From Actinomycetes bacterium (GTDB lineage Bacteria > Actinomycetota > Actinomycetes > Actinomycetales > Cellulomonadaceae), in the NCBI GenBank assembly GCA_023428465.1, contig JAEYXM010000037.1, positions 1 through 41,072 of the forward strand: a stretch of 41,072 nucleotides of DNA, given 5' to 3'. Below are positions 7,981 through 16,732 of the stretch, piece by piece (position 1 is the stretch's first letter; each line of letters begins with the position of its first letter). Position numbers and translations under genes: made by a program. The notes below the pieces were generated by a model. That model saw only the letters and a list, made by a program, of their open reading frames with translations. It ran no database searches and was not told the origin of the DNA.

Positions 7981-9401
7981 CAGACGCCGCGACCCGCCCC
8001 GCCGAGCGCCCCGCCGAACAGCCCGCAGCACGCCCCGCCGAGCAGCCCGCAGCACGCGCCCCGTGGGCCGCGCGCGCCCGCGCCTGGGTCGACGCGCGCC
8101 CCGCCTGGCAGCGCTGGGCCCTCGTCGTGCTCGGCCTCGGACTGCTCTCGACGGTCCTGGTCCTGCGGTTCTCCTACGGCCACCCAGCGCTGTCCCGCGC
8201 GGACGAGTACGTGTACGTCGACGCCGTCGACAAGGCCATGCACGGCGAGCTCACCCGCCAGGGCGCCCAGATCGACGAGTACGCGATGGAGCTCATCGCG
8301 TGCCAGGGCATCGAGCTCTTCGGCCTGCAGGGTGAGACCTGCGGCGGCCCCTACGACGTGGAGACCTTCCCCTACCGCGGGGGGATCACGTCCGCGGACA
8401 TCCACTCGCCCGTCTACTACTTCACGACGGCGGCCCTCACCAAGGCCGTGCAGGTGCTCACCCCGGTGGACGACCTGCTGATGGCGGCGCGCCTCACGGG
8501 CGCTCTGTGGCTGGCCCTCGGCCTGACCGCCCTCATCGGGCTCGCCCGCGAGCTCGGTGCCTCACGCGCCTCCAGCGGCGTCGTCGCCCTGCTCGTCCTG
8601 ACCGCGCCGTCGGTGCGGTGGACGAACGCCTACATCACCCCCGACGCCCTCAACCTGCTTGCGGGCTCGCTCATCGCGATCGCGGCGTTGAGGTACGTGC
8701 GCGGGCGGTGGAGCCCCTGGGTGCTCGTGGGGATCTCGGCGGTCGCGGCCGCGGTGAAGGCGCAGAACTCCATCGGGTCGGCGCTCGCAGCGCTCTTCCT
8801 CGTCATCTTCGCCGCGACCGTGGCGGAAGGCCGCACGTGGGGCCGGTTCTGGCGGTTCCTCGGCGTCGGTGCGGGCGGCGTCGCCGCGGCCCTCGCGGTG
8901 CAGGTGGGCTACAACCTGCTGCGCTCCGCGTGGGCGCTCAGCCCGGCGCCGCCGATGGACACCTCCGAGCCCCTGCGGGTCACGGCAGCCCTGGGGCAGG
9001 CGAAGGTGTTCATGCTCCAGGTCGTCCTCGGCCCCGACTCCACGTTCGCGCCCGCGCTCGAGCACGTGCGGCCCGGCGTGCTGCCGACGCTGACCGCGTG
9101 GCTCCTGGCTGCCGGCCTCATCGCGGCCGCCCTGTTCGTCACGACGCTCGACGACGTGCAGTCCCGGTTCGCGCGCGCGACGGCGCTCGCGTTCATCGCC
9201 GCGGGACCGCTGTTCTACGTGCTCATCTACGTGATGACCGACCGGACGTTCGGCCTGCCGGACCGCTACGGCCAGGTCATGCTCCCGGCGATGGCGGCCT
9301 CGGCGGCCGTCCTCGTCCGGGCCCGCTGGGTGCAGTGGCTGCTCCTGGCGATGGCCGCCGGCGGGTACGTCACCGCACTCGTCACGCTGCGCCTGGCATG
9401 A
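7977..9401 (+). CDS. GT-C type multi-span membrane glycosyltransferase
   Basis: A protein of 474 residues. A cytoplasmic Pro/Ala/Glu/Arg-rich leader (~30 residues, built on a tandem repeat) precedes about 10-11 membrane helices. After the first helix comes SRADEYVYVDAVD, an acidic pair in the first outer loop as in GT39/ArnT-type enzymes that use polyprenyl-phosphate sugars. A Cys pair in the following loop (ACQG and ETCGG) may form a disulphide. Such enzymes add sugars on the outer face of the membrane. The gene overlaps its neighbours by 4 nt on both sides, so it is made together with the GT2/DUF2304 pair that may supply its donor and the GT4 that follows. Substrate unknown. Confidence 0.75.
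   Translation: MTDAATRPAERPAEQPAARPAEQPAARAPWAARARAWVDARPAWQRWALVVLGLGLLSTVLVLRFSYGHPALSRADEYVYVDAVDKAMHGELTRQGAQIDEYAMELIACQGIELFGLQGETCGGPYDVETFPYRGGITSADIHSPVYYFTTAALTKAVQVLTPVDDLLMAARLTGALWLALGLTALIGLARELGASRASSGVVALLVLTAPSVRWTNAYITPDALNLLAGSLIAIAALRYVRGRWSPWVLVGISAVAAAVKAQNSIGSALAALFLVIFAATVAEGRTWGRFWRFLGVGAGGVAAALAVQVGYNLLRSAWALSPAPPMDTSEPLRVTAALGQAKVFMLQVVLGPDSTFAPALEHVRPGVLPTLTAWLLAAGLIAAALFVTTLDDVQSRFARATALAFIAAGPLFYVLIYVMTDRTFGLPDRYGQVMLPAMAASAAVLVRARWVQWLLLAMAAGGYVTALVTLRLA
8007..8054 (+). repeat. Two tandem 24-bp units in the GT-C leader
   Basis: Units at 8007-8030 and 8031-8054 differ at one base. They encode RPAEQPAA twice in the N-terminal cytoplasmic leader of the membrane glycosyltransferase. 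Probably replication-slippage expansion of a low-complexity linker. Confidence 0.85.
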
Positions 9402-10525
9402 CCGTGTCCGCAGGAGCGGGTCGGACCGGGGACTCCCCCCGCGTCGCGCTCACCGTCGAGCAGCTGTGGCAGGCCGTCCCGGGCGGCTCGGGCACGTACA
9501 TCGTGGAGCTGGCCGCCGCCCTCGCCGCGGCCGGGACGGACGTCGTCGGGCTGGCCGCCGCGCACCGCGGGCAGCCGCCGGCCGACCTGCGCCCGGGTGT
9601 GCCCGTGCGCCATGCCCCGCTCCCCCGGCGGGTCCTCTACGACGCCTGGAACCGGCTCGGGCTCCCGCGCGCCGAGCACCTGGACCGCCGGGCCGACGTC
9701 GTGCACGCCACGACGTGGGCGATCCCCCCCACCCGCCGCCCCCTGGTGGTGACCGTGCACGACGTCGCGTTCCTGCGCGATCCCGGCCACTTCACCCCGC
9801 GCGGGGTCCAGTTCTTCACGCGTGCCCTCGAGCGCACGCGCGCCGAGGCCCACGTCGTCGTCGTGCCGTCGGAGGCGACGGCACTCGACTGCATCGAAGC
9901 CGGCATCGAGCGCGAGCGCATCGACGTGGTCCCGCACGGCGTGCGCGTGCACGCGCCGGACGACGCCGCGGTGGCCGCGTTCCGGTCCGCCCGGGGCCTC
10001 GAACGCCCCTACGTCCTGTGGACGGGCACGCGCGAGCCCCGCAAGAACCTCGCGGGCCTGCTCGCGGCGTTCGCCCGCGTCCCGGCCACCGACGTGGACC
10101 TGGTGCTCGTGGGACCGGCCGGCTGGGGCGAGGTGGCCGACGTGCCCGCCGACGTGCGCGCACGCGTGCACCACGTCGGACGGTTGCCCTGGGACGAGCT
10201 GCAGCTGGCGTACGCGGGCGCGCGGGCCTTCTGCTTCCCGTCGCTGTGGGAGGGCTTCGGGATGCCCGTGCTCGAGGCGATGGCGCACGGCGTCCCCGTC
10301 GTGACCTCGGTGGGCACCTCCATGGCGGAGGTCGCCGGCGGCGCCGCGCTCCTGGTCGACCCGCGGGACCCGGACGAGCTCGCCGCGGCCCTGGCCCGCG
10401 CCGTCGGGCCGGATCACGACACCCTCGCCGAGGCCGGGCGCGCCGTCGCGGACCGCGCCACGTGGGCCGGCGCCGCCGCCCGCACGCTCGCGGCCTACGC
10501 GAACGCTGCCGAACGGCACCACTAG
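9398..10525 (+). CDS. GT4 glycosyltransferase
   Basis: A 375-residue GT-B enzyme, cytoplasmic. The N-terminal acceptor lobe contains GGSGTYIVELAAAL and VVHATTWAIPP. The donor lobe has GTREPRKNLAGLL and the family-4 Ex7E motif in WEGFGMPVLEAMA near residue 285. It resembles mannosyl/rhamnosyltransferases of the PimB/WbpX kind; the sugar cannot be read from sequence. Its ATG overlaps the GT-C stop (ATGA), making it the last member of the GT2-DUF2304-GT-C-GT4 run. Its TAG stop forms part of a possible -10 box for the ATPase gene downstream. Confidence 0.88.
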   Translation: MTVSAGAGRTGDSPRVALTVEQLWQAVPGGSGTYIVELAAALAAAGTDVVGLAAAHRGQPPADLRPGVPVRHAPLPRRVLYDAWNRLGLPRAEHLDRRADVVHATTWAIPPTRRPLVVTVHDVAFLRDPGHFTPRGVQFFTRALERTRAEAHVVVVPSEATALDCIEAGIERERIDVVPHGVRVHAPDDAAVAAFRSARGLERPYVLWTGTREPRKNLAGLLAAFARVPATDVDLVLVGPAGWGEVADVPADVRARVHHVGRLPWDELQLAYAGARAFCFPSLWEGFGMPVLEAMAHGVPVVTSVGTSMAEVAGGAALLVDPRDPDELAAALARAVGPDHDTLAEAGRAVADRATWAGAAARTLAAYANAAERHH

Positions 10526-10528
10526 GAT
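10523..10528 (+). promoter_or_regulatory. Candidate -10 (TAGGAT) for the first ABC ATPase gene
   Basis: TAGGAT is a good actinobacterial -10 hexamer and includes the TAG stop of the GT4 gene. It is followed at 10541-10553 by GCCCCCTGCGGGC, part of a possible hairpin (GCCCGC/GCGGGC arms, 10537-10553) in the leader. No convincing -35. Confidence 0.35.
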
Positions 10529-10577
10529 CGACGATGGCCCGCCCCCTGCGGGCACGCACACCCGAGGAGCCCCGCCC

Positions 10578-11765
10578 ATGACCGTCGGTCCGCCCATCGT
10601 CGAGGTCCGCGGGGTGTCCAAGCGGTTCACGATGCACCGCGAGACCTCCGTGAAGGAACGCGTCTTCGGCGCTTTCCGGCGCGGCCCGGACCACTCGGAA
10701 GAGTTCTGGGCGCTGCGGGACATCGACCTCGAGATCGCCGCGGGCACCACGGTCGGGCTCATCGGCGCCAACGGCTCCGGCAAGTCCACCCTGCTGAAGG
10801 TCATCGGCGCGATCATCCAGCCCACCACCGGCACCGTGCGCCGCCGGGGCCGCCTCGCGGCGCTGCTCGAGCTGGGCGCCGGATTCCACCAGGACCTGAC
10901 GGGCCGGGAGAACGTCTACCTGAACGCGGCCATCCTCGGCATGTCGCAGGCGGAGACGGCGCGGCAGTTCGACGCGATCGTCGAGTTCTCCGGCATCGAG
11001 CCGTTCATCGACACCCAGGTGAAGTTCTACTCCTCGGGCATGTACGTGCGGCTCGCGTTCGCCGTCGCCGTGCACGTGGACCCTGACCTGCTGCTCGTCG
11101 ACGAGGTCCTCGCGGTCGGGGACGAGCCCTTCCAGCTCAAGTGCATGGACAAGATCCGCTCGTTCCAGCACGAGGGCCGCACGATCGCGCTGGTCAGCCA
11201 CTCGGCCGACCAGGTCGGCGACCTCTGTGACCGCGCCGTCCTGCTCCGGGCGGGCCACGTGGTCGTCGACGGCAGCCCGCAGGACGGCATCCGCGCGCTG
11301 CGCGAGTCCTTCGACGCGGACCGCCGCGAGCACGAGGCGGCCGCGCCGGAGCAGCCGCTGGGTCGCATCGTGGACGTCCAGGCGGTCGACGAGGAGGGCG
11401 CGCCGGCCTCGGTCATCCGCGCCGGCTCGTCCCTGCGCGTCAGCGTCACGGTCGACCTGCGTGAGGCGATCGACCCGTGGCTGCTCGCGCTCTCGATCGA
11501 GACCCCTCGCGGCCACTTCATCTACAGCGTCACCTCGAAGCGGCTCGGGGTCACGCTCCCCGGCACACCGGGGCGACGCGAGATCGAGATCCTGCTGCCC
11601 GAGCTGCACCTGGGCACGGGTCAGTACGTGCTCCGGGTCCGCGCCTCGACCGCCGGCGGCGAGACGATCGACCTGGTCACCCAGGCGGCGCTCTTCTCGG
11701 TCGAGGCCCCCGCCATCTCCACGGGCGTGGTGGCGATGCCCGCCGCGATGGCCCTGCTCGACTGA
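10578..11765 (+). CDS. wzt: Wzt-type ABC exporter ATPase with C-terminal carbohydrate-binding-type domain
   Basis: A 395-residue protein. The ATPase half has Walker A GANGSGKST (63-71), signature YSSGMYVRLAF (151-161) and Walker B LLLVDE (171-176), with the ELGAGFHQDLTGRENVYLN region typical of polysaccharide and teichoic acid exporters (Wzt, TagH, RfbE). From about residue 257 a beta-rich Wzt-C domain follows, with ALSIETPRGHFIYS. In O8/O9a systems this domain recognises the capped end of the finished chain (known). GAGGAG lies 8 nt before the ATG. No permease gene is adjacent. The best partner is the orphan permease at 18725, about 7 kb away on the same strand (inference). It is a clear paralogue of the ATPase at 37663. 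Confidence 0.9.
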   Translation: MTVGPPIVEVRGVSKRFTMHRETSVKERVFGAFRRGPDHSEEFWALRDIDLEIAAGTTVGLIGANGSGKSTLLKVIGAIIQPTTGTVRRRGRLAALLELGAGFHQDLTGRENVYLNAAILGMSQAETARQFDAIVEFSGIEPFIDTQVKFYSSGMYVRLAFAVAVHVDPDLLLVDEVLAVGDEPFQLKCMDKIRSFQHEGRTIALVSHSADQVGDLCDRAVLLRAGHVVVDGSPQDGIRALRESFDADRREHEAAAPEQPLGRIVDVQAVDEEGAPASVIRAGSSLRVSVTVDLREAIDPWLLALSIETPRGHFIYSVTSKRLGVTLPGTPGRREIEILLPELHLGTGQYVLRVRASTAGGETIDLVTQAALFSVEAPAISTGVVAMPAAMALLD

Positions 11766-11775
11766 TCGGGCGCCG

Positions 11776-13611
11776 CTACCCCGCCGAGGGCCGCGCGACC
11801 GCCGAACGCACCCGACGTGCGACGCCCTTGACCGCACGCACACCGAAGCGGGCCGCCGCACGGCCCTTCGTGTACGCCTGGAACGCCGGCCGCTGCCGGA
11901 GCGCGGCGAGCTGGGCCGCCTCCCCCGACGTGGCGGCGAGCTGCTGCTCGAGCCCGGCGATCTGCTGCTCGAGCCGCCCGATCCGGCGCACCGCCTGGAG
12001 GTCGAGCGGGCCGTCGGCGAGAGGCTGGGCGATGACGCCGCGCAGCGCGACCCGTGCGTCGTCGCGTGCCACCCCGCGCACGGTCGCGCGCAGACCGGCC
12101 TCGCGCTCCACGGCCGCGTCCAGCCAGCCGTCGGCGAGCCCGGCGAGCGTGCCGAGGTGGGCGGCGAGCTCCCCGACCGTGGACTGGGTCCAGCGCGTCG
12201 CGGAGGTCGCACCGGCCAGCTTGAGGGCCAGCGTGAGGACGCCTCGGGCGAGCACGTCCTCACGCGTCCAGCCGTCGGCGCGGTACTCGTCGTCCACGAG
12301 GACGATCTCGTCATCGGACGACAGGAGTGCGTTGTGGGGTAGCAGGTCGAGGGGTGCGCCGTCGTCCCACGGCCACTGCCGCACGAGCTCGGCCCAGCGC
12401 GCGAGCCACGTCGCCAGCGCCTCGTCGTCGGCCGTCCTGAGCACGTCCATCAGCTCGACACCGGGCTGGTAGGGCGCGTCGTTCCCGACCAGGCGGACGC
12501 CGTCCACGGGGGTGCCGGCGGCCGGGTTGAGGATGCGGCGGAAGGTCGGGACGCCGGCGACGTCCTCGACGACGGTGCGCTGGCTGAACTCCGGCCTGCG
12601 GATGTTGCGCGCGAAGACGGCATGTCGGCCTCGCGGCCACACCGTGCGCGGCTCCCCGGGCGTGTGCGCGAGCACGACGAACGAGTTGGGGAACTCCCAG
12701 GTGAGGCCGGCCTCGACGATCGTGCGCCACACCGCCGCCTCGTCCGCGACGCGGTGGCGGAAACCACGGCGGTCGGGGCTCGGGAAGGGCGGGATGCGGT
12801 AGGGCAGGGAGCTGTCGACGGTGTCGATGGACGGCGCCATCAGGACGGCGGTCCGCTTGTAGTCCGGGAAGGCGCCGAGGACCTCGGCGACCTCCAGCCC
12901 GGCTGCGGCCAGCAGGCCGGTCAGCCCGCGACGGCTGAACACCCGGGCGTGGTTGGGCCGCGGGTAGCCCTCGAGGGAGTCGAACTCGTGGTCCGTGTGG
13001 TCCTCCGGGGAACCGACGACGTACTTCACGCCGAGCTGGTTCTCGATCGCGACGATCAGCACGCCGCCCGGCAGCAGACGCGCCGCGCACTCACCGAGGA
13101 ACGCGACGTAGGGCGCCGGGTCCGCGGAGCCGTTGCCGACGTACTCCAGCACACCGTTGACGAGCACGACGTCGTACGCCGGCACCGCGGGCACGTCACC
13201 GAGCTCGCCGGCGAAGACCTCGACCGTGGTCAGGTCGCGGCACCGCTCCCGGGCGACGGCCGCACGACGGGGCATCGGCTCGAGGGCGTCGACCACTGCG
13301 CAGGTCTCGCCGAGGTAGCGCGTGACGGCGCCGCAGCCGGCGCCGACCTCGAGCACGGCCGCGTCGGCCGGGAGATCGAGGAACCGCACGACGTTCGCCC
13401 GGCGGCTGTTCAGGTGGTACGTCACCGCCGCGCCCTCGCCCGCGGCGTCCAGCTCGGGGCTGTCCGCCGACAGGTCCGTGGCCGCCCGCAGGATGTCCAG
13501 CACCGTCACCTCGGCCTGCTCGACGTACGTCACCTCGGTGGTGCCGAGCGGCCAGACGCCGTCCGCGGGCACGCTGTCGGCGACGTGATGGCGCAGTGGG
13601 GTGGCTTGCAT
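11776..13611 (-). CDS. Methyltransferase / kinase-like / coiled-coil protein, WbdD-like candidate chain terminator
   Basis: A 611-residue protein. N-terminal class I SAM methyltransferase: motif I VLEVGAGCG (86-94), LVNGVLEYVGNG (150-161) and PGGVLIVAIEN (181-191). After a linking region comes LDLLPHNALL...VLVDDEY, which places Asp422, Asn427 and Asp440 with the +5/+13 spacing of the protein-kinase catalytic loop and DFG Asp. The C-terminus has a short Gln/Leu/Glu coiled coil (~540-572) and a very basic tail that could sit on the membrane. In E. coli WbdD the same order (methyltransferase, kinase, coiled coil) caps and measures the O-antigen. Here the Lys expected in the N-lobe is not obvious; an RRI sits near 358-360. 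ATG 13611 has GAGGGAGAG just upstream; a longer frame exists but lacks support. It may act only as a methyltransferase. Confidence 0.72.
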   Translation of the reverse strand: MQATPLRHHVADSVPADGVWPLGTTEVTYVEQAEVTVLDILRAATDLSADSPELDAAGEGAAVTYHLNSRRANVVRFLDLPADAAVLEVGAGCGAVTRYLGETCAVVDALEPMPRRAAVARERCRDLTTVEVFAGELGDVPAVPAYDVVLVNGVLEYVGNGSADPAPYVAFLGECAARLLPGGVLIVAIENQLGVKYVVGSPEDHTDHEFDSLEGYPRPNHARVFSRRGLTGLLAAAGLEVAEVLGAFPDYKRTAVLMAPSIDTVDSSLPYRIPPFPSPDRRGFRHRVADEAAVWRTIVEAGLTWEFPNSFVVLAHTPGEPRTVWPRGRHAVFARNIRRPEFSQRTVVEDVAGVPTFRRILNPAAGTPVDGVRLVGNDAPYQPGVELMDVLRTADDEALATWLARWAELVRQWPWDDGAPLDLLPHNALLSSDDEIVLVDDEYRADGWTREDVLARGVLTLALKLAGATSATRWTQSTVGELAAHLGTLAGLADGWLDAAVEREAGLRATVRGVARDDARVALRGVIAQPLADGPLDLQAVRRIGRLEQQIAGLEQQLAATSGEAAQLAALRQRPAFQAYTKGRAAARFGVRAVKGVARRVRSAVARPSAG

Positions 13612-13696
13612 CGACTCTCCCTCGTTCGGGCGACGACGGTCGGGGCGCGCACCGGGCGGGCGGGCGCGGGGGACGGAGCGATCGACTCGCCCGGGA

Positions 13697-13702
13697 ACCC
13701 TA
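13697..13702 (-). promoter_or_regulatory. Candidate -10 (TAGGGT) for the methyltransferase-kinase gene
   Basis: On the minus strand TAGGGT occurs about 85 nt upstream of ATG 13611, in the 169-bp divergent region. Bases at the -35 distance (GGAACG) are not a standard housekeeping box. No other hexamer in the region is as good. Confidence 0.28.
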
Positions 13703-13780
13703 TCAGCGCCCGCACGTGTCGTTCCGACCCACCGGATCGACCGGATGGGAGACTGGTACCTCACGTATCGGAGGACTCAC

Positions 13781-14296
13781 GTGTCACACCTGCGCCGCAC
13801 CGTCGCCGCCCTGTCCCTGGCCGGCGTGGTCGTGCTCGCCGGGTGCACCGCCGGTGGCACGGACGCCCCGACGGACGAGGCGACCACCGGGAGCCCCACC
13901 TCCGAGGCGCCGGCCTCCCCCGACCCGGAGCCCTCCGGAGACGCCACGGCGCCCGCCGAGCCGACCGACGCGCCACCCGACCCGGACCCGACCACGGAGC
14001 CGGCCGACGACCGGACGACCGTCTCACCCCTCATCGCCTACGCCGGGCCGGGGACGGACCCGGCCACGATCGAGGTGGCGGGCTTCGTCCCCGACGTCAT
14101 CGAGGAGGGCGGCACCTGTACCGCCACGATCTCCGCGACCGGCATGTCCGTGACCGCCCCGGCCTTCGCGGACGCCACGTCGACGTCGTGCGGGTTGCTC
14201 GTCCTCCCGACGCCGCCGGCCGGTCAGACGGTGGTGCTCTCGTACTCCTCGACCGCGTCCCAGGGCACCTCCGCGCCTGCCGAGGTCACGTCGTGA
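13781..14296 (+). CDS. Small secreted lipoprotein with Thr/Pro/Asp-rich linker
   Basis: A 171-residue protein. The basic n-region, hydrophobic helix and lipobox LAGC (residues 19-22) predict signal peptidase II processing and lipidation at Cys22. Residues ~25-85 are a low-complexity Thr/Ser/Pro/Glu/Asp spacer, probably crossing the wall. The last ~85 residues form a beta-rich domain with two cysteines (GGTCTATIS and STSCGLLVL) that could pair; it resembles an Ig-like fold, but I recognise no family. GGAGG lies 6 nt before the GTG. The stop overlaps the GTG of the SLH protein, so the two are co-translated and may form a membrane-to-wall pair. Confidence 0.8.
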   Translation: MSHLRRTVAALSLAGVVVLAGCTAGGTDAPTDEATTGSPTSEAPASPDPEPSGDATAPAEPTDAPPDPDPTTEPADDRTTVSPLIAYAGPGTDPATIEVAGFVPDVIEEGGTCTATISATGMSVTAPAFADATSTSCGLLVLPTPPAGQTVVLSYSSTASQGTSAPAEVTS

Positions 14297-16731
14297 CCCA
14301 CCGCCGCCTCACCCGCACGGCCGCTCTGGTCGCGCTGGCGGTCGGTCTCACCCTGGCGCCGCCACCCGGCCCTGCCGACGTCGCGGGCGCGGCCCCGGCG
14401 TCCGGCGTGACGGCCCCTGCCGTCCCGAGCGGCGAGGTGACGGCCCCTGCCGTCCCCACCGGCGGCCTGCTGCCGACAGCCATCGCCGGGGACTTCGAAG
14501 CCGGCAACATCATCAGCGACCCCGTGTTCTTCGACCCGGGCACGATGACCGCGGACCAGGTCCAGGCGTTCCTGAACGCCCGAGGCGCCAACTGCGTACC
14601 GGGCGAGCAGCCGTGCCTGAAGGACTACCGCACGACGACGGTCGCGAAGGCTGCCGACGAGATGTGCAACGGCTACGTCGGTGGCCGCACCGAGAGTGCC
14701 GCCCAGATCATCGTCGGCGTGGCGAACAGCTGCGGCGTCAACCCCCGCGCGCTCCTCGTGCTCCTGGAGAAGGAGCAGTCGCTCATCACCCGGACCAAGC
14801 CGACGACGTACGCCTACGAGCGGGCGACGGGCTTCGGCTGCCCCGACACCGCCCCGTGCAACGCCGAGTACTTCGGCCTGTTCAACCAGGTGTACCTCGC
14901 CGCGCGGCAGTACCAGAGGTACGCGCTCCACCCGGAGCAGTACCCGCGCTACCGCCCCGGCCGGGCGAACACGATCCAGTACCACCCGAACGCTGCGTGC
15001 GGGACGTCGAGCGTCTACATCGAGAACCAGGCGACCGCCGGCCTGTACACGTACACCCCGTACCGGCCCAACGCGGCCGCCCTGGCGAACCTGTACGGCC
15101 TCGGCGACTCGTGCAGCTCCTACGGCAACCGGAACTTCTGGCGCCTGTTCACCGACTGGTTCGGTTCGACGCAGGGCGGCGGGTTCCTGGTGCGGACGGT
15201 CGACAACCCGACCGTCTACCTCATCTCGGGAACGATGAAGCACCCCGTGCCCAGCGAGGCGCTCCTCGCGACCTACGCGCCGCTCGGGCCCGTGGGCTAC
15301 GTGTCCGACGCCTACCTGTCCCGGCGGACGACCGGACGTACCGTCGACCGCTGGGTGCGTAGCCCCGAAGGCGCGATCTACTACGTCGACTCCGGCACCC
15401 GCTACTACGCGGGGACCTGCTCCCTGGTGGCGGACTTCGGCGGGGAGTGCAGCACGTGGACCCAGCTGACCGACGCCCACATCGCGATGCTCACCCCGGG
15501 GAGCAATCTCCAGCAGGTCGTGCGGACCTCGTCGGGCCGCACGTACTACGTGGACGACCGCGTCCGACGCGAGGTCGCCGACGCCGCGTCGCTGACCGCG
15601 AACGGGCTGCCGACGGCGTCGGTGTCCATGGCCGGCGCGGCCGTCTCGTGGCTCCCGGTCGGCGACCCGGTGGTCCGCAACGGCCTCGTCGTCACCAACC
15701 GGGCGACGGGCGACCTGTCCCTCTTCAGCTCCACCGGCATGAACCCGCTGCCCGCCGCCCTGGCGTCCGGGACGGCGCTGCGCCTGCTGCCGCAGGGCGC
15801 CCTGGACGGCTCCTCGATGGCGCGGGTCGCACCCGGCCCCACGATGAGCCCGTTCGTGCGTACCGCCGACGGCGCGTTCCTGCTGCGTGGCAGCTCCATC
15901 ACGCGCCTGGGCGACGCGTCGCTGGCGCCCTCGGTCACGGCCGTGGTGGGCGCGGAGTCTCTCGCCGGCTTCACCCCGACCGGCGCGGTGAGCGCACCCC
16001 TGTTCATCCAGCCCGTCGGCGACGCGCTGCGCTACGAGATCAGGGCAGGCGTGCGCCACCCGGTGCGCAGCGACGCCGAGCTCACGGTGCTGAGCGGCAC
16101 GGCCGCGAGCGTGCTCGCCGTGACCCCGCAGGTCGCCGGGCTCGTCCCGATCGGCCGGGACGCGGCGCTGACGCGCTTCGACGACGTACGGTTCACGCAC
16201 CCGTTCGCGCGCGACATCGTGTGGCTCGCCGACACGGGCGTGACCACCGGGTACGCGGACGGCACGTTCCGGCCGTCGGCGCCCGTGAACCGTGACGCGA
16301 TGGCGGCGTTCCTCTACCGCGCGTCCGGGTCGCCGGCGTTCACGCCTCCCGCGACGCCTACGTTCACCGACGTGCCCGCGGGCCACCCGTTCTTCAAGGA
16401 GATCGAGTGGCTCGCATCCCGCGGGATCACCACGGGCACCGTGCAGGCCGACGGCACGCGCGGGTACTCCCCCGCTGCGCCGGTGAGCCGCGAGGCGATG
16501 GCCGCGTTCCTCTACCGGCTCGCGGGCTCGCCCGCGTTCACCCCTCCCGCGACGCCCAGGTTCGTCGACGTCTCGACCGGCAACCCGTTCTTCACGGCCG
16601 TCGAGTGGCTGGCCGAGCGCGGCGTCACCACGGGCACGACGCAGGCCGACGGGACGGTCCGGTTCGAGCCGAGCTCCGCAGTCAGCCGCGAGGCGATGGC
16701 CGCCTTCCTGCACCGCTTCGGCGCGCTCTGA
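14293..16731 (+). CDS. Secreted SLH-domain wall protein with N-terminal lysozyme-like (hemagglutinin-type) domain
   Basis: An 812-residue exported protein. Signal peptide about 1-34, then a Pro/Thr linker with a 10-residue duplication (VTAPAVP twice). Residues ~65-300 look like the domain often annotated as hemagglutinin in actinobacteria; LLVLLEKEQSLIT (near 155-167) resembles the catalytic-Glu helix of soluble lytic transglycosylase folds, and several Cys could pair. Residues ~300-620 are irregular beta repeats (for example VRTSSGRTYYVDD). From ~628 to the end are three SLH domains, each ending in the R(E/D)AMAAFL(Y/H)R pattern. SLH domains bind secondary wall polysaccharides, usually pyruvylated ones (known). 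No CsaB-type pyruvyl transferase gene is in the window. Translationally coupled to the lipoprotein gene. Confidence 0.88.
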   Translation: MTHRRLTRTAALVALAVGLTLAPPPGPADVAGAAPASGVTAPAVPSGEVTAPAVPTGGLLPTAIAGDFEAGNIISDPVFFDPGTMTADQVQAFLNARGANCVPGEQPCLKDYRTTTVAKAADEMCNGYVGGRTESAAQIIVGVANSCGVNPRALLVLLEKEQSLITRTKPTTYAYERATGFGCPDTAPCNAEYFGLFNQVYLAARQYQRYALHPEQYPRYRPGRANTIQYHPNAACGTSSVYIENQATAGLYTYTPYRPNAAALANLYGLGDSCSSYGNRNFWRLFTDWFGSTQGGGFLVRTVDNPTVYLISGTMKHPVPSEALLATYAPLGPVGYVSDAYLSRRTTGRTVDRWVRSPEGAIYYVDSGTRYYAGTCSLVADFGGECSTWTQLTDAHIAMLTPGSNLQQVVRTSSGRTYYVDDRVRREVADAASLTANGLPTASVSMAGAAVSWLPVGDPVVRNGLVVTNRATGDLSLFSSTGMNPLPAALASGTALRLLPQGALDGSSMARVAPGPTMSPFVRTADGAFLLRGSSITRLGDASLAPSVTAVVGAESLAGFTPTGAVSAPLFIQPVGDALRYEIRAGVRHPVRSDAELTVLSGTAASVLAVTPQVAGLVPIGRDAALTRFDDVRFTHPFARDIVWLADTGVTTGYADGTFRPSAPVNRDAMAAFLYRASGSPAFTPPATPTFTDVPAGHPFFKEIEWLASRGITTGTVQADGTRGYSPAAPVSREAMAAFLYRLAGSPAFTPPATPRFVDVSTGNPFFTAVEWLAERGVTTGTTQADGTVRFEPSSAVSREAMAAFLHRFGAL
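14407..14456 (+). repeat. Direct repeat in the SLH protein linker
   Basis: The 20-nt sequence at 14407-14426 recurs exactly at 14437-14456 (30-nt period). It encodes the repeated VTAPAVP segment just after the signal peptide. Confidence 0.85.
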
Positions 16732-16732
16732 C

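Noticed and set aside
8007..8054. Tandem repeat considered as CRISPR or regulatory array
   Set aside because: Only two contiguous in-frame units without spacers; coding repeat.
12622..16731. 1369-codon plus-strand frame including the SLH protein
   Set aside because: Its first part is antisense to the methyltransferase-kinase gene; the real protein begins at GTG 14293 with a signal peptide.
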